From: an uncultured bacterium
GTDB lineage: Bacteria > Bacteroidota > Bacteroidia > Chitinophagales > Chitinophagaceae
Direction of reading: 5' to 3'
Length of the DNA stretch: 64,000 nucleotides
Assembly (NCBI GenBank): GCA_903826405.1
Contig: CAIKEH010000005.1
Coordinates: 1-64,000, forward strand
The notes under the pieces were generated by a model. That model had not been told where the DNA came from. It did not search any database and worked only from the letters and a program-made list of their open reading frames with translations. This document shows positions 19,197-26,935 of this stretch, in pieces. Made by a program: the position numbers and the translations under genes. The first letter of the stretch is position 1. Each line of letters starts with the position of its first letter.

Positions 19197-19829
19197 TCAA
19201 AGACCGGTCCAATTTCCCGGATCCTTGCTCCAATTTAACAAAGTATTCAGGTCATCGCCGGAAACAATGGACTTTCCCACGGCTACATCAATAAGACTTG
19301 GATAGTTGGTCAGGGTGAATAAGGGGATCCTGGCATCCCGAAAAGCATTTCCCGCCACATCGAATCCATACGTGAAGATCGCGGCCATACCAATGACCTC
19401 CAATCCGGCATCCTTGGCCACATCACAGACCTGCAGGCTACTTTTGCCCGTGGAGATCAGATCCTCAATGATGACCGTCTTCATTCCTTTTTCGTAAAAC
19501 CCTTCGATCTGGTTCCCCAATCCATGGTCTTTCGGTTTTGGACGGACATAGATGTATGGGAGTTTCAATTGATCTGCGACCATGGCTCCCCATGCGATCC
19601 CTGCAGTGGCCACTCCTGCCAGCAACTCAGCATCGGGGAATCTTTCAAAAACCAGATTGCAAAGTTCACTCTTGATATGATCGCGGATATAGGGGAAGCC
19701 CAGGATCCTTCGATTATCACAGTAGATCGGACTTTTCCATCCCGAAGCCCATGTATAAGGCTGTTGAGGATTCAATTTGACTGCATTAACTTGCAGGAGT
19801 TTCTCGGCTACGGCTTGTTCATTGGTCAT
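19197..19829 (-). CDS. pyrE: Orotate phosphoribosyltransferase
   Basis: This enzyme makes orotidine 5'-phosphate from orotate and PRPP in pyrimidine synthesis. The 210-residue length is normal. The PRPP-binding motif is VIIEDLISTGKS (119-130), the flexible catalytic loop is RPKPKDHGLGNQIEG, and SGWKSPIYCDNR is the family's N-terminal signature. It diverges from the Nudix gene, with only 43 bases between the start codons. A palindromic GCAAATTTGC lies four bases upstream of its ATG. Confidence 0.96.
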   Translation of the reverse strand: MTNEQAVAEKLLQVNAVKLNPQQPYTWASGWKSPIYCDNRRILGFPYIRDHIKSELCNLVFERFPDAELLAGVATAGIAWGAMVADQLKLPYIYVRPKPKDHGLGNQIEGFYEKGMKTVIIEDLISTGKSSLQVCDVAKDAGLEVIGMAAIFTYGFDVAGNAFRDARIPLFTLTNYPSLIDVAVGKSIVSGDDLNTLLNWSKDPGNWTGL

Positions 19830-19872
19830 GACGCAAATTTGCCCTTTGCCTGCCGAAAAAGGAAATTTATTT

Positions 19873-20511
19873 ATGTACCTAAAGGTCCATTTCGGCGAGA
19901 AGCCCGTTTACCTGTGTGATGAGATCAATGAGGGTCTGCATGGAATCATACATCACCCTGATGCCGTTTTCATCGATGAACTTTCCGGCCCGGCCCTGAA
20001 ATCACTATTCCATGAGATCGCCAAACCGGATTTCCATGCAGGCGTGGTCTGGAATGCGGATCTGGAAGGCCTCAAGTCGCGTTTCTGGGCCTGTTTCAGC
20101 ATTGTTCACGCTGCAGGTGGTCTGGTTTTCAACGAAAGGGATGATATTCTCATGATCTTCCGCCGTGGCTCCTGGGATCTGCCGAAGGGGAAGTTGGACA
20201 AGGGAGAAACCCTCGAAGCATGTGCTGTAAGGGAGGTCATGGAAGAAACCGGACTTTCGAAGGTGGATCTGGGTCTGCCTTTGGTCACAACACATCATAC
20301 ATATCTCGAATTCGGCAAACCCATGTTGAAGGAGTCGCACTGGTACAATATGAGGGCTTCAAGTGAACAGAAACTGAAGCCGCAGTTCGAAGAAGACATT
20401 CAGGGTATCGTGTGGGCAGGTGTGGAAAGGGCAAGGGATCTTGCCATGATCTCCTATCCTTCCATTCGGGATGTCATGGCTGCTGCCGGGTTGATCAAGC
20501 CTGTTTTTTAG
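19873..20511 (+). CDS. Nudix hydrolase
   Basis: This 212-residue protein has a Nudix domain in its C-terminal two thirds. The Nudix box reads GKLDKGET then REVMEETGL near residues 105-127, fitting G-x5-E-x7-REUxEExGU. It is preceded by HAAGGLVFNERDDILMIFRRGSWDLP, a typical lead-in strand. The first 75 residues (MYLKVHFGEKPVYLCDEI) form an extra N-terminal region seen in some Bacteroidota Nudix proteins beside pyrE. The substrate cannot be deduced; a nucleoside diphosphate derivative is likely. I chose 19873 because the longer upstream frame would run into pyrE. Its end overlaps the thioesterase gene by 17 bases. Confidence 0.88.
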   Translation: MYLKVHFGEKPVYLCDEINEGLHGIIHHPDAVFIDELSGPALKSLFHEIAKPDFHAGVVWNADLEGLKSRFWACFSIVHAAGGLVFNERDDILMIFRRGSWDLPKGKLDKGETLEACAVREVMEETGLSKVDLGLPLVTTHHTYLEFGKPMLKESHWYNMRASSEQKLKPQFEEDIQGIVWAGVERARDLAMISYPSIRDVMAAAGLIKPVF

Positions 20512-20947
20512 GGATTACCGCTACGGTCAGCCTACTGACGCAGACCAACCTTGCTTCCTCATCACTGATCCGTATATCCCATACCTGAGTATTGGCTCCC
20601 TTATGCAGCGGCCGGGCCACACCGCTGACAAATCCATGCCTTGCCGAGCGAACGTGGTTGGCATTAATCTCAAGCCCCACCACATTGAACTTTTCGGGAT
20701 CTACGGTTAGCCATGCTCCAACACTTCCCAATGTCTCTGCGAGGGCTACAGAAGCTCCTCCGTGCAACAGACCGTGAGGTTGTCTTGTCCGATGATCGAC
20801 GGGCATTCGCCCGATCAAATAATCCTTGCCAAGTTCAGTGAGCTCCATGCCCAAATGCGAGGACAGGGTCTGTTCCCGGGGATGCAAAATATCTTTCAAC
20901 TCGATCTCTTTGTTGAACCAGATGATATCACTCATTCGATCAGGCAT
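20495..20947 (-). CDS. PaaI/EntH-type hotdog thioesterase
   Basis: This 150-residue hotdog-fold protein matches the PaaI/YbdB/EntH acyl-CoA thioesterase group: LGMELTELGKDYLIGRMPVDHRTRQP, then HGLLHGGASVALAETLGS, which contains the central helix and catalytic region, and VRSARHGFVSGVARPLHKG. The ATG at 20947 lies inside the last codons of coaD, an 8-base overlap that suggests translational coupling; ATG at 20935 is an alternative. Its 3' end overlaps the end of the Nudix gene on the opposite strand. Confidence 0.88.
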   Translation of the reverse strand: MPDRMSDIIWFNKEIELKDILHPREQTLSSHLGMELTELGKDYLIGRMPVDHRTRQPHGLLHGGASVALAETLGSVGAWLTVDPEKFNVVGLEINANHVRSARHGFVSGVARPLHKGANTQVWDIRISDEEARLVCVSRLTVAVIPKKQA

Positions 20948-21419
20948 TATTCATGTCTAAAGAGCGGATGACGGCATCCGGGAGAAAAGGTCGGGCATTA
21001 CCACCATTACGGAGTATGTCCCTTACGATCGTAGAGGCAACGGAAGTGTATTTAGGCTCGCCGGTCAGAAAGATGGTTTCGATCTTCGGGTCCATGGCCC
21101 GGTTGGCATCCGCTATCGTCTTCTCGTACTCGAAATCACTCACATACCTTATACCCCTCAAAATGAAGCGGGCATCCACTTTCCTGCAAAAATCTACCGT
21201 CAGGCCCTCGTAAGTTGCTCCGCTGACCCGGGGTTCGGTCCGGAATATCTCCTCTACCCAAAGCAGCCTTTGCTCAGGGCTGAACATGGGCACCTTACTT
21301 GAATTGACGCCCACTGCTATGATGACCTTGTCGAAAAGGGGGATCGCACGATTCACGATGTCCACATGGCCCAAAGTGATAGGGTCAAAAGTTCCGGGGA
21401 ACAGGCAGATCCGTTGCAT
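20940..21419 (-). CDS. coaD: Phosphopantetheine adenylyltransferase
   Basis: CoaD makes dephospho-CoA from 4'-phosphopantetheine and ATP. The 159-residue length is typical. The nucleotide-binding motif FPGTFDPITLGHVDIV (7-22) holds the T/HxGH site, RGIRYVSDFEYE is the substrate loop, and EPKYTSVASTIVRDI is the ISST-like C-terminal signature. The start at 21419 gives MQRICLFPGTFDP, the normal opening. It follows pyrB by 19 bases and overlaps the thioesterase start, forming a pyrB-coaD-thioesterase operon. Confidence 0.96.
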   Translation of the reverse strand: MQRICLFPGTFDPITLGHVDIVNRAIPLFDKVIIAVGVNSSKVPMFSPEQRLLWVEEIFRTEPRVSGATYEGLTVDFCRKVDARFILRGIRYVSDFEYEKTIADANRAMDPKIETIFLTGEPKYTSVASTIVRDILRNGGNARPFLPDAVIRSLDMNNA

Positions 21420-21438
21420 GTGATGAAGGTAGCGAAAT

Positions 21439-22371
21439 CTAAGTATTATCCCTTTTGCCGGAAAGCAGGTAAAGGACGGCCATTCTGACGGCCACACCAT
21501 TCTCTACCTGATCCAGGATGATGGACTGACCGCTGTCGGCCACGTCGCTGTCCAATTCCACTCCACGATTGATGGGACCGGGGTGCATAATGAGCACTTC
21601 ATGATCCAGCCCATCCAGAAGTTTCCTGGTGATGCCATAAGCGAGATTGTATTCACGTAGTGAGGAGAAAAGCACCTGATTCTGTCTTTCCAACTGGATA
21701 CGTAGCACATTGGCCACCTCACACCAGGCCAATGCTTTTTTCACGTCGTGTTCCACTTTGATATCGAAGGCGGCCTTGATATGCTTGGGAATTAGCGTGG
21801 GCGGTCCGGCTACCATAACTTCCGCCCCCATTTTTTTCAAGAGATGGATGTTGCTCAAAGCTACACGAGAGTGCATGATGTCTCCGATGATCGCCACCCT
21901 TCTTCCTTCTAAGGATCCTAATTTCTCCTGGATGGAGAGCGCGTCCAGAAGAGCCTGTGTCGGATGTTCATTGATGCCATCGCCTGCATTGACGATGACG
22001 GCGGGTATGTGACGAGAAAGGAAATGCGGCGCGCCACTGGCACTGTGACGCATGACCACCATATCCACTTTCATGGACAAAATATTGTTGACCGTGTCCA
22101 ACAGGGTCTCGCCCTTTGAAACGGAGGAACCACTTGAAGTGAAATTGATCGTGTCGGCACTCAACCTCTTCTCAGCCAATTCGAAGGAAATGCGGGTCCG
22201 GGTTGAATTTTCGTAAAAAAGGTTTACGATGGTGACATCACGAAGGGAAGGCACTTTCTTGATGGGCCGCTGGAGGACTTCCTTGAATTGTGTGGCTGTG
22301 TCTAAAATAATGCGGATATCCTGAGGGGAGAGGTCTCTAATGCCCAACAGGTGTTTGGTACTGAGTTGCAT
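21439..22371 (-). CDS. pyrB: Aspartate carbamoyltransferase catalytic chain
   Basis: This enzyme condenses carbamoyl phosphate with aspartate in the committed step of pyrimidine synthesis. The carbamoyl-phosphate site is YENSTRTRISFE (STRTR at 56-60), followed by MRHSASGAPHF and HPTQALLDALSI; the aspartate-site end is MHPGPINRGVELD. The 310-residue length fits the catalytic chain, and there is no pyrI beside it. pyrR lies just upstream. A perfect TAACTTTG -7 element sits 7 bases before the ATG. Confidence 0.97.
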   Translation of the reverse strand: MQLSTKHLLGIRDLSPQDIRIILDTATQFKEVLQRPIKKVPSLRDVTIVNLFYENSTRTRISFELAEKRLSADTINFTSSGSSVSKGETLLDTVNNILSMKVDMVVMRHSASGAPHFLSRHIPAVIVNAGDGINEHPTQALLDALSIQEKLGSLEGRRVAIIGDIMHSRVALSNIHLLKKMGAEVMVAGPPTLIPKHIKAAFDIKVEHDVKKALAWCEVANVLRIQLERQNQVLFSSLREYNLAYGITRKLLDGLDHEVLIMHPGPINRGVELDSDVADSGQSIILDQVENGVAVRMAVLYLLSGKRDNT

Positions 22372-22378
22372 TAGGAGT

Positions 22379-22386
22379 CAAAGTTA
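22379..22386 (-). promoter_or_regulatory. -7 promoter element of pyrB, very short leader
   Basis: On the minus strand this is TAACTTTG, an exact TAnnTTTG, ending 7 bases before the pyrB ATG. Transcription would begin at or next to the start codon. I see no clear TTG -33 box at the usual distance. Confidence 0.5.
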
Positions 22387-22446
22387 AATGATCCTGAGTG
22401 ATCGTGGAAATTATTTTGCATGGACTTTCCAGGACCAGGGTTCGTA

Positions 22447-22980
22447 TCAATCAGGATAATCGTAAAGGACCACCCGGGCGTCATCGTCAAGTAACACTTT
22501 GACCTTCTGGGTGATGAAGGAATCAATGGCTTTACCGCAATAATCTGGCTGAATGGGCAGCTGGCGGCTGTACCGGCGATCCACGAGGATGCAGAGTTCT
22601 ACTTTCGAGGGCCGACCATTATCCAGCAAAGCGTCCATAGCAGCACGGATGGTACGTCCGGTATACAGAACATCATCGATCAACACCACTTTCTTGTTCT
22701 CAATGGAAAAGGGCAGATGTGTCTCACTCGGCACATGGAGTTGTCGGCGGATATCGTCCCTGTAAAAGGTGATGTCCAACTTCCCGTATTGCAGTTCCAT
22801 CCCTGGATAAAGGGAGGAGAGGTATTTGATGATGTAATCGCTAACAGGCACCCCGCGAGGCTGTATACCGATGAAACAGGTATCCTTGAAAGGATGATGG
22901 TTCTCGATCAACTGATGGGAGAGGCGCTGCAAGGTCAGGTGCAGTTGGTCCTTGTCCAATATGGTCGTCAGTTCATTCAT
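22447..22980 (-). CDS. pyrR: PyrR uracil phosphoribosyltransferase / pyr regulator
   Basis: This 177-residue protein matches PyrR: the PRPP-binding motif is VVLIDDVLYTGRTIRAA (IDDVLYTGRT at 101-110), with GIQPRGVPVSDYI and VDRRYSRQLPIQPDYCGK. In Firmicutes, PyrR binds pyr mRNA to control attenuation and also has uracil phosphoribosyltransferase activity. Here it precedes pyrB by 75 bases, but I see no obvious PyrR-type attenuator in that gap, so regulation by that route is unproven. I chose the ATG at 22980 over one 12 codons upstream on family alignment. Confidence 0.93.
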   Translation of the reverse strand: MNELTTILDKDQLHLTLQRLSHQLIENHHPFKDTCFIGIQPRGVPVSDYIIKYLSSLYPGMELQYGKLDITFYRDDIRRQLHVPSETHLPFSIENKKVVLIDDVLYTGRTIRAAMDALLDNGRPSKVELCILVDRRYSRQLPIQPDYCGKAIDSFITQKVKVLLDDDARVVLYDYPD

Positions 22981-22990
22981 TATCGTTGTA

Positions 22991-22998
22991 CAAAGGTA
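22991..22998 (-). promoter_or_regulatory. -7 promoter element of pyrR
   Basis: On the minus strand this is TACCTTTG, an exact TAnnTTTG, ending 10 bases before the pyrR ATG. It lies in the short gap after pruA, so pyrR may be transcribed on its own as well as by read-through. Confidence 0.5.
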
Positions 22999-23020
22999 AC
23001 CGAAATTCATCCTCATTGGA

Positions 23021-24649
23021 TCATTCCTCGCCCAGGAAGGGATAGGAGTAGTCCCGAGGGGGGTTATAAGTCTCCTTGATCGTACGGGGGCTCAGCCATC
23101 TGTATAAGTTCAGGATCGAACCTGCCTTGTCGTTAGTCCCGGAAGCACGTGCTCCACCAAAAGGTTGCTGGCCCACAACAGCTCCTGTGGGTTTATCATT
23201 GATATAAAAATTTCCGGCAGTTTGGGAGAGCCGTTTCGTGGCTTTTTCCACGGCATCACGATCGGTCGCAATGACGGCTCCGGTGAGCGCATAAGGTGAG
23301 GTCTTGTCGAGCAGATCCATGGTCTGATCGAATTTCTCAGCCGGATACACATGAATCGTGAGCACCGGGCCGAAGATCTCTTCGCACATGGTCACATATT
23401 GCGGATCCTTGGCCTCGATGACAGTGGGCTCTATGAACCATCCTTTGCTCTTGTCGCATTTACCCCCTGCAATTATAACTGCATCCTTGCTTTTTTTCAC
23501 GGCATCGATGTACGATTTGATCTTGTCGAAAGAACGCTCATCTATTACCGCATTGATGAAATTCCGGAAGTCCTCAACACTTCCCATTTTAAAACTTTTC
23601 ACTCCGGCAACAAGTTTTTTCTTGACCGTTTCGGAAATGTTCGATGGAATGTAAGCCCGGGATGCCGCCGAGCATTTCTGCCCCTGGAATTCAAAAGCCC
23701 CTCTGAGCAAGGCAGTGGCCACCACATCTGGATCGGCACTCTTATGCGCCAGCACGAAATCCTTTCCTCCTGTTTCGCCGACGATCCGCGGATAGGAACG
23801 ATAATTGCCCATGTTCTCTCCTATCGTTTTCCACATGCCATTGAAAACCGAAGTGGATCCGGTAAAGTGTACCCCGGCAAATTCAGGATGAGAAAAACAA
23901 ACTTTCCCGAGCGATGGTCCATCAACATAGATCAGGTTGATCACCCCATCAGGCAACCCGGCCTCCTGCATGACTTTCATGAACATCTGTGCGGAATAAA
24001 TCTGTGTCTGTGCCGGTTTCCAGACCACGGTATTCCCACACAAGGCTGCTGATGCCGGTAGATTCCCACCGATGGCGGTAAAGTTAAACGGTGTAACGGC
24101 CAGCACGAATCCTTCCAGAGGACGGTATTCCATTCGATTGGAGATTCCCGGACTGCTTATCGGCTGTTGACGGTAGATCTCATCCAGGAAGTGAACATTG
24201 AATCTCAGAAAGTCTATCAACTCACAAGCCGAATCGATCTCCGCCTGAAAAGCATTCTTGCTCTGACCCAACATAGTGGTCGCGTTCATATACTGACGGT
24301 AAGTCGTCGAAATCAGATCGGCTGCCTTTAAAAAAATATTGGCCCTGTTCTCCCAACTCATATCTGCCCATGACTTCTTTGCCGAAAGGGCGGCCCGAAT
24401 GGCCTGTCTTACATGTTTCTCCTCACCTTGGTGGAAATGACCCAGGACATAGCCATGATCATGAGGCGGTCTGATCGGATGTTTAAGACCAGTCCTCACC
24501 TCCTCTGAACCTATGTACATGGGGATGTCCGCTTTTTGTTTCTTGAGTTCCGCAAGAACTGACTTGAGTCGGGCTTTTTCCGGTGAGCCTGGGGCGTAGG
24601 AAAGAACAGGCTCATTAACCGGCATCGGGAAATGTACATGGTTATTCAT
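23021..24649 (-). CDS. pruA: L-glutamate gamma-semialdehyde (P5C) dehydrogenase
   Basis: This NAD-dependent aldehyde dehydrogenase makes glutamate from the proline-degradation intermediate glutamate semialdehyde. The 542-residue length and the long N-terminus fit the stand-alone P5C dehydrogenase group rather than a PutA fusion. The catalytic Cys is in FEFQGQKCSAASRAY, the catalytic Glu region is RIVGETGGKDFVLAH, and GPVLTIHVYP and QPFGGARASGTNDK are ALDH signatures. Proline dehydrogenase is not in the window. It is 40 bases upstream of pyrR and 35 downstream of prfB, on the same strand. Confidence 0.95.
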   Translation of the reverse strand: MNNHVHFPMPVNEPVLSYAPGSPEKARLKSVLAELKKQKADIPMYIGSEEVRTGLKHPIRPPHDHGYVLGHFHQGEEKHVRQAIRAALSAKKSWADMSWENRANIFLKAADLISTTYRQYMNATTMLGQSKNAFQAEIDSACELIDFLRFNVHFLDEIYRQQPISSPGISNRMEYRPLEGFVLAVTPFNFTAIGGNLPASAALCGNTVVWKPAQTQIYSAQMFMKVMQEAGLPDGVINLIYVDGPSLGKVCFSHPEFAGVHFTGSTSVFNGMWKTIGENMGNYRSYPRIVGETGGKDFVLAHKSADPDVVATALLRGAFEFQGQKCSAASRAYIPSNISETVKKKLVAGVKSFKMGSVEDFRNFINAVIDERSFDKIKSYIDAVKKSKDAVIIAGGKCDKSKGWFIEPTVIEAKDPQYVTMCEEIFGPVLTIHVYPAEKFDQTMDLLDKTSPYALTGAVIATDRDAVEKATKRLSQTAGNFYINDKPTGAVVGQQPFGGARASGTNDKAGSILNLYRWLSPRTIKETYNPPRDYSYPFLGEE

Positions 24650-24684
24650 GGTCGATCTTTATAAGATTCTTTCTATTTCAGGGA

Positions 24685-25777
24685 TCAGGATTCCAGTTCT
24701 TTTTCCATCATGAGATAGGCTTTGATGAAGCCTTCCAGCTCCCCATCCATCACAGGCTGTACATTACCCACTTCGTAATCGGTACGATGGTCCTTGATCA
24801 TTTTATAAGGGTGAAAGACATAGCTTCTGATCTGGCTTCCCCATTCGATTTTTTTCTTGCTGGAATTGGCTGCATTTTTGAGTTCCTCGCGTTTCCTAAG
24901 TTCCTCCTCATAGAGCCTACTTTTGAGCATCTTTAATGCTTTCTCCCTGTTCTCACCCTGTGTACGGGACTGCTGGCATTCCACGATGATGCCACTGGGT
25001 ATATGCTTGAGCCGAACAGCGGTCTCCACCTTGTTCACGTTCTGTCCGCCCTTTCCACCGGAACGGTAGAATTCCCAATCCAGATCGGCTGGACTGACTT
25101 CAACTTCGATGGTATCATCAACCAATGGATATACATAAACAGAAGCGAAAGAAGTGTGTCTACGTGCATTGCTGTCGAAGGGGGAAATGCGAACGAGCCG
25201 ATGAACACCACTTTCCGCTTTCAAGAACCCATAAGCGAAGGGACCGTCGAATTGAAGGGTACCACTTTTGATACCGGCACCATCCCCATCCTGAAGATCG
25301 ATCTCGGAGACGGACCAACCCTGTTTCTCTCCGTACATCCTGTACATGCGCAGGAGCATTTCGGCCCAATCCTGGCTTTCCGTGCCTCCCGCTCCACTAT
25401 TTATCTGCAGAACCGCAGGCAATTCATCCTCAGGCTGATTAAGTGTACTCTTGAACTCGGCCTCTTCTATGCGGGCAAGTGCCTGCTCATAGGCCACTTT
25501 CACTTCCGCCTCACTCCCCTCTCCGGCTTTCCAGAACTCGAACAAAACGGCAAAATCATCCACCGCTGTCTGAGTGTCCTCGAACAGCTTGATCCAGTAT
25601 TCGTTCAACTTAATATTCTTCAGGATCTCTGTCGCGCGCTTATTGTCGTCCCAGAACCCGGGAGAGAGGGAAAGTTGCCTGTCCTCGTTTATCTTATATT
25701 GTCGATTAGCGACGTCAAAGAAACCTCCTCAGGACGGCCATGCGGTCCCTCATATCCTTAATGTGCTCCAGTGTCAT
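24685..25777 (-). CDS. prfB: Peptide chain release factor 2, with +1 programmed frameshift
   Basis: RF2 ends translation at UGA and UAA. The gene reads in two frames: codons 1-20 (25777-25718) end at an in-frame TGA (25717-25715); skipping one T at 25717 resumes at GAC (25716) and continues to 24685, giving 363 residues, the normal RF2 length. The shift site is AGG AGG TTT CTT TGA C, with an SD-like AGGAGG three bases before CTT-TGA, as in E. coli prfB. The product has the SPF stop-recognition tripeptide ([12 protein letters not shown]) and the GGQ catalytic motif ([11 protein letters not shown]). Low RF2 stalls at the TGA and favours the shift, so the gene autoregulates (established for the family). 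Starting instead at 25608 would lose 56 N-terminal residues. Confidence 0.96.
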
Positions 25778-25783
25778 AGCCGG

Positions 25784-25810
25784 CAAAATTAGGCATTTTT
25801 AAAAGGCAAA
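25784..25810 (-). promoter_or_regulatory. Promoter of prfB, very short leader
   Basis: On the minus strand TAATTTTG (25784-25791) is an exact -7 element ending 6 bases before the prfB ATG. A TTTG (25807-25810) lies 15 bases upstream of it, and a second TTTTG 22 bases upstream is closer to normal spacing. Confidence 0.55.
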
Positions 25811-25919
25811 TATCAAAAGTCCTGGCGCAAAAAAAGAGTAGCCTGTTAAGCTAATCAATGGATCAATGGGAGCAAGTGCAACAATTTCAATACAGGATGG
25901 TTATAGTATCATAGGTCCA

Positions 25920-25942
25920 TTTTCCCTAGAAAATAGGGAAAA
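25920..25942. repeat. Perfect 9-bp hairpin in intergenic region
   Basis: TTTTCCCTA, loop GAAAA, then TAGGGAAAA. It lies between the divergent prfB and DUF2452 genes, about 80 bases before the latter. It could be an operator or an mRNA hairpin; it lacks the GC-rich stem of a terminator. Confidence 0.5.
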
Positions 25943-26019
25943 CTCAGGGTCTAAGTTTCTGTCCTCAAGATGGTTCAAGTTCAACTTTATAAATTTACTT
26001 TTTCTAACCTACCTCCCCG

Positions 26020-26811
26020 ATGATACAGGCTTATCACTTCATGGCATCCTGGCAACTCTTCCCGGAGCGAGGCGTATACGAATCTGGGATGCGCCCCAGA
26101 TCCGGTATTTTGCGGATGGAGGCATCCAGCGATCGTAGCTTGAAACTTCATACAGCTTGGGTGGACCTAGAGAATAACGCTCTTGGATTCGATCTGGATT
26201 TGCAACCTGATGAGCAGTGGCATCCTGCGGAAGACATGGAAGATGCAGAAGAATCCAAGAGTTGGTTTCCCGATGGGATCAGTTTCGAAACTGAATTTCG
26301 CAAGGAAGGCAAACCATGCCTGAACGTGAGCTATCGGATCATGCCTGATGGATATCTCCGGATGATACAGAAAGGATATCGTCCTGACGGATCTTCCTAC
26401 ACCAATACTACTTATTACCACAAACAGCTATCGGTCCTTCCCTACTCTTCCTCGGTATCCGGCGCCGTGATCAGGCCCACCGAAGAAGGTTTGATCCGAC
26501 ACAAGGCTTTGACCGCAATGGAGGAGCAGACGAATATGCAGATCGAGCAGATCCGAAAGCAGATCGAATTACTTGCCCTGCAGGCTCAGGAAATCCAAAA
26601 CAGAAAGGAACTTTCCATGATGATCTACAAGGCCAAGATCACATTCTCCCCGGTCATTGGACAGACTTATCATTTATATGAAAAGGCCGATGGAAGCCAT
26701 ATCCTTTCGCTGATCAGCCCCCGAGAATGGGGAGGCGGCGCTGGTCCATTCCGGGAACATATCGCCAAAGTCCGACTCCTTGCCGATCATACCTGGGTAG
26801 AAGAGAGATGA
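26020..26811 (+). CDS. DUF2452-domain protein with extra N-terminal region
   Basis: This 263-residue protein ends in a DUF2452 domain (about 145-260): SSSVSGAVIRPTEEGLIRHKALTAMEEQ, a coiled-coil-like stretch of Gln/Glu-Ile-Arg/Glu residues around 165-195, then YKAKITFSPVIGQTYHLYEKADGSHIL and RLLADHTW. The first 140 residues are a separate part rich in Trp and acidic residues (MASWQLFPERGVYESG, LDLQPDEQWHP) that I do not recognise. There is no signal peptide. Function is unknown. ATG at 26041 is an alternative start. Confidence 0.75.
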   Translation: MIQAYHFMASWQLFPERGVYESGMRPRSGILRMEASSDRSLKLHTAWVDLENNALGFDLDLQPDEQWHPAEDMEDAEESKSWFPDGISFETEFRKEGKPCLNVSYRIMPDGYLRMIQKGYRPDGSSYTNTTYYHKQLSVLPYSSSVSGAVIRPTEEGLIRHKALTAMEEQTNMQIEQIRKQIELLALQAQEIQNRKELSMMIYKAKITFSPVIGQTYHLYEKADGSHILSLISPREWGGGAGPFREHIAKVRLLADHTWVEER

Positions 26812-26883
26812 ATTCTCGTATCCTGAGGATGTATGGGAACACACTGAAGTCAATTTGCCATCTTATATATGTATGGGCATTAA

Positions 26884-26913
26884 AAAGCCCCACTTATATG
26901 GAAGTGGGGCTTT
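26884..26913. terminator. Terminator between DUF2452 gene and dnaK
   Basis: A perfect 12-bp stem (AAAGCCCCACTT/AAGTGGGGCTTT) with a 6-base loop. On the minus strand the stem is followed by a run of T residues and ends dnaK; on the plus strand it can also end the DUF2452 gene. Confidence 0.88.
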
Positions 26914-26935
26914 GAAGAACATTTTCGATCCGTTA

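Noticed and set aside
23351-24052. A 233-codon plus-strand frame opposite pruA
   Set aside because: Shadow of a well-conserved aldehyde dehydrogenase.
25715-25717. In-frame TGA of prfB as a nonsense mutation or pseudogene
   Set aside because: The AGGAGG-TTT-CTT-TGA-C context is the known programmed frameshift site and the second frame is intact to the stop.
25003-25761. A 252-codon plus-strand frame opposite prfB
   Set aside because: Shadow of prfB; no signal, domain or upstream promoter.
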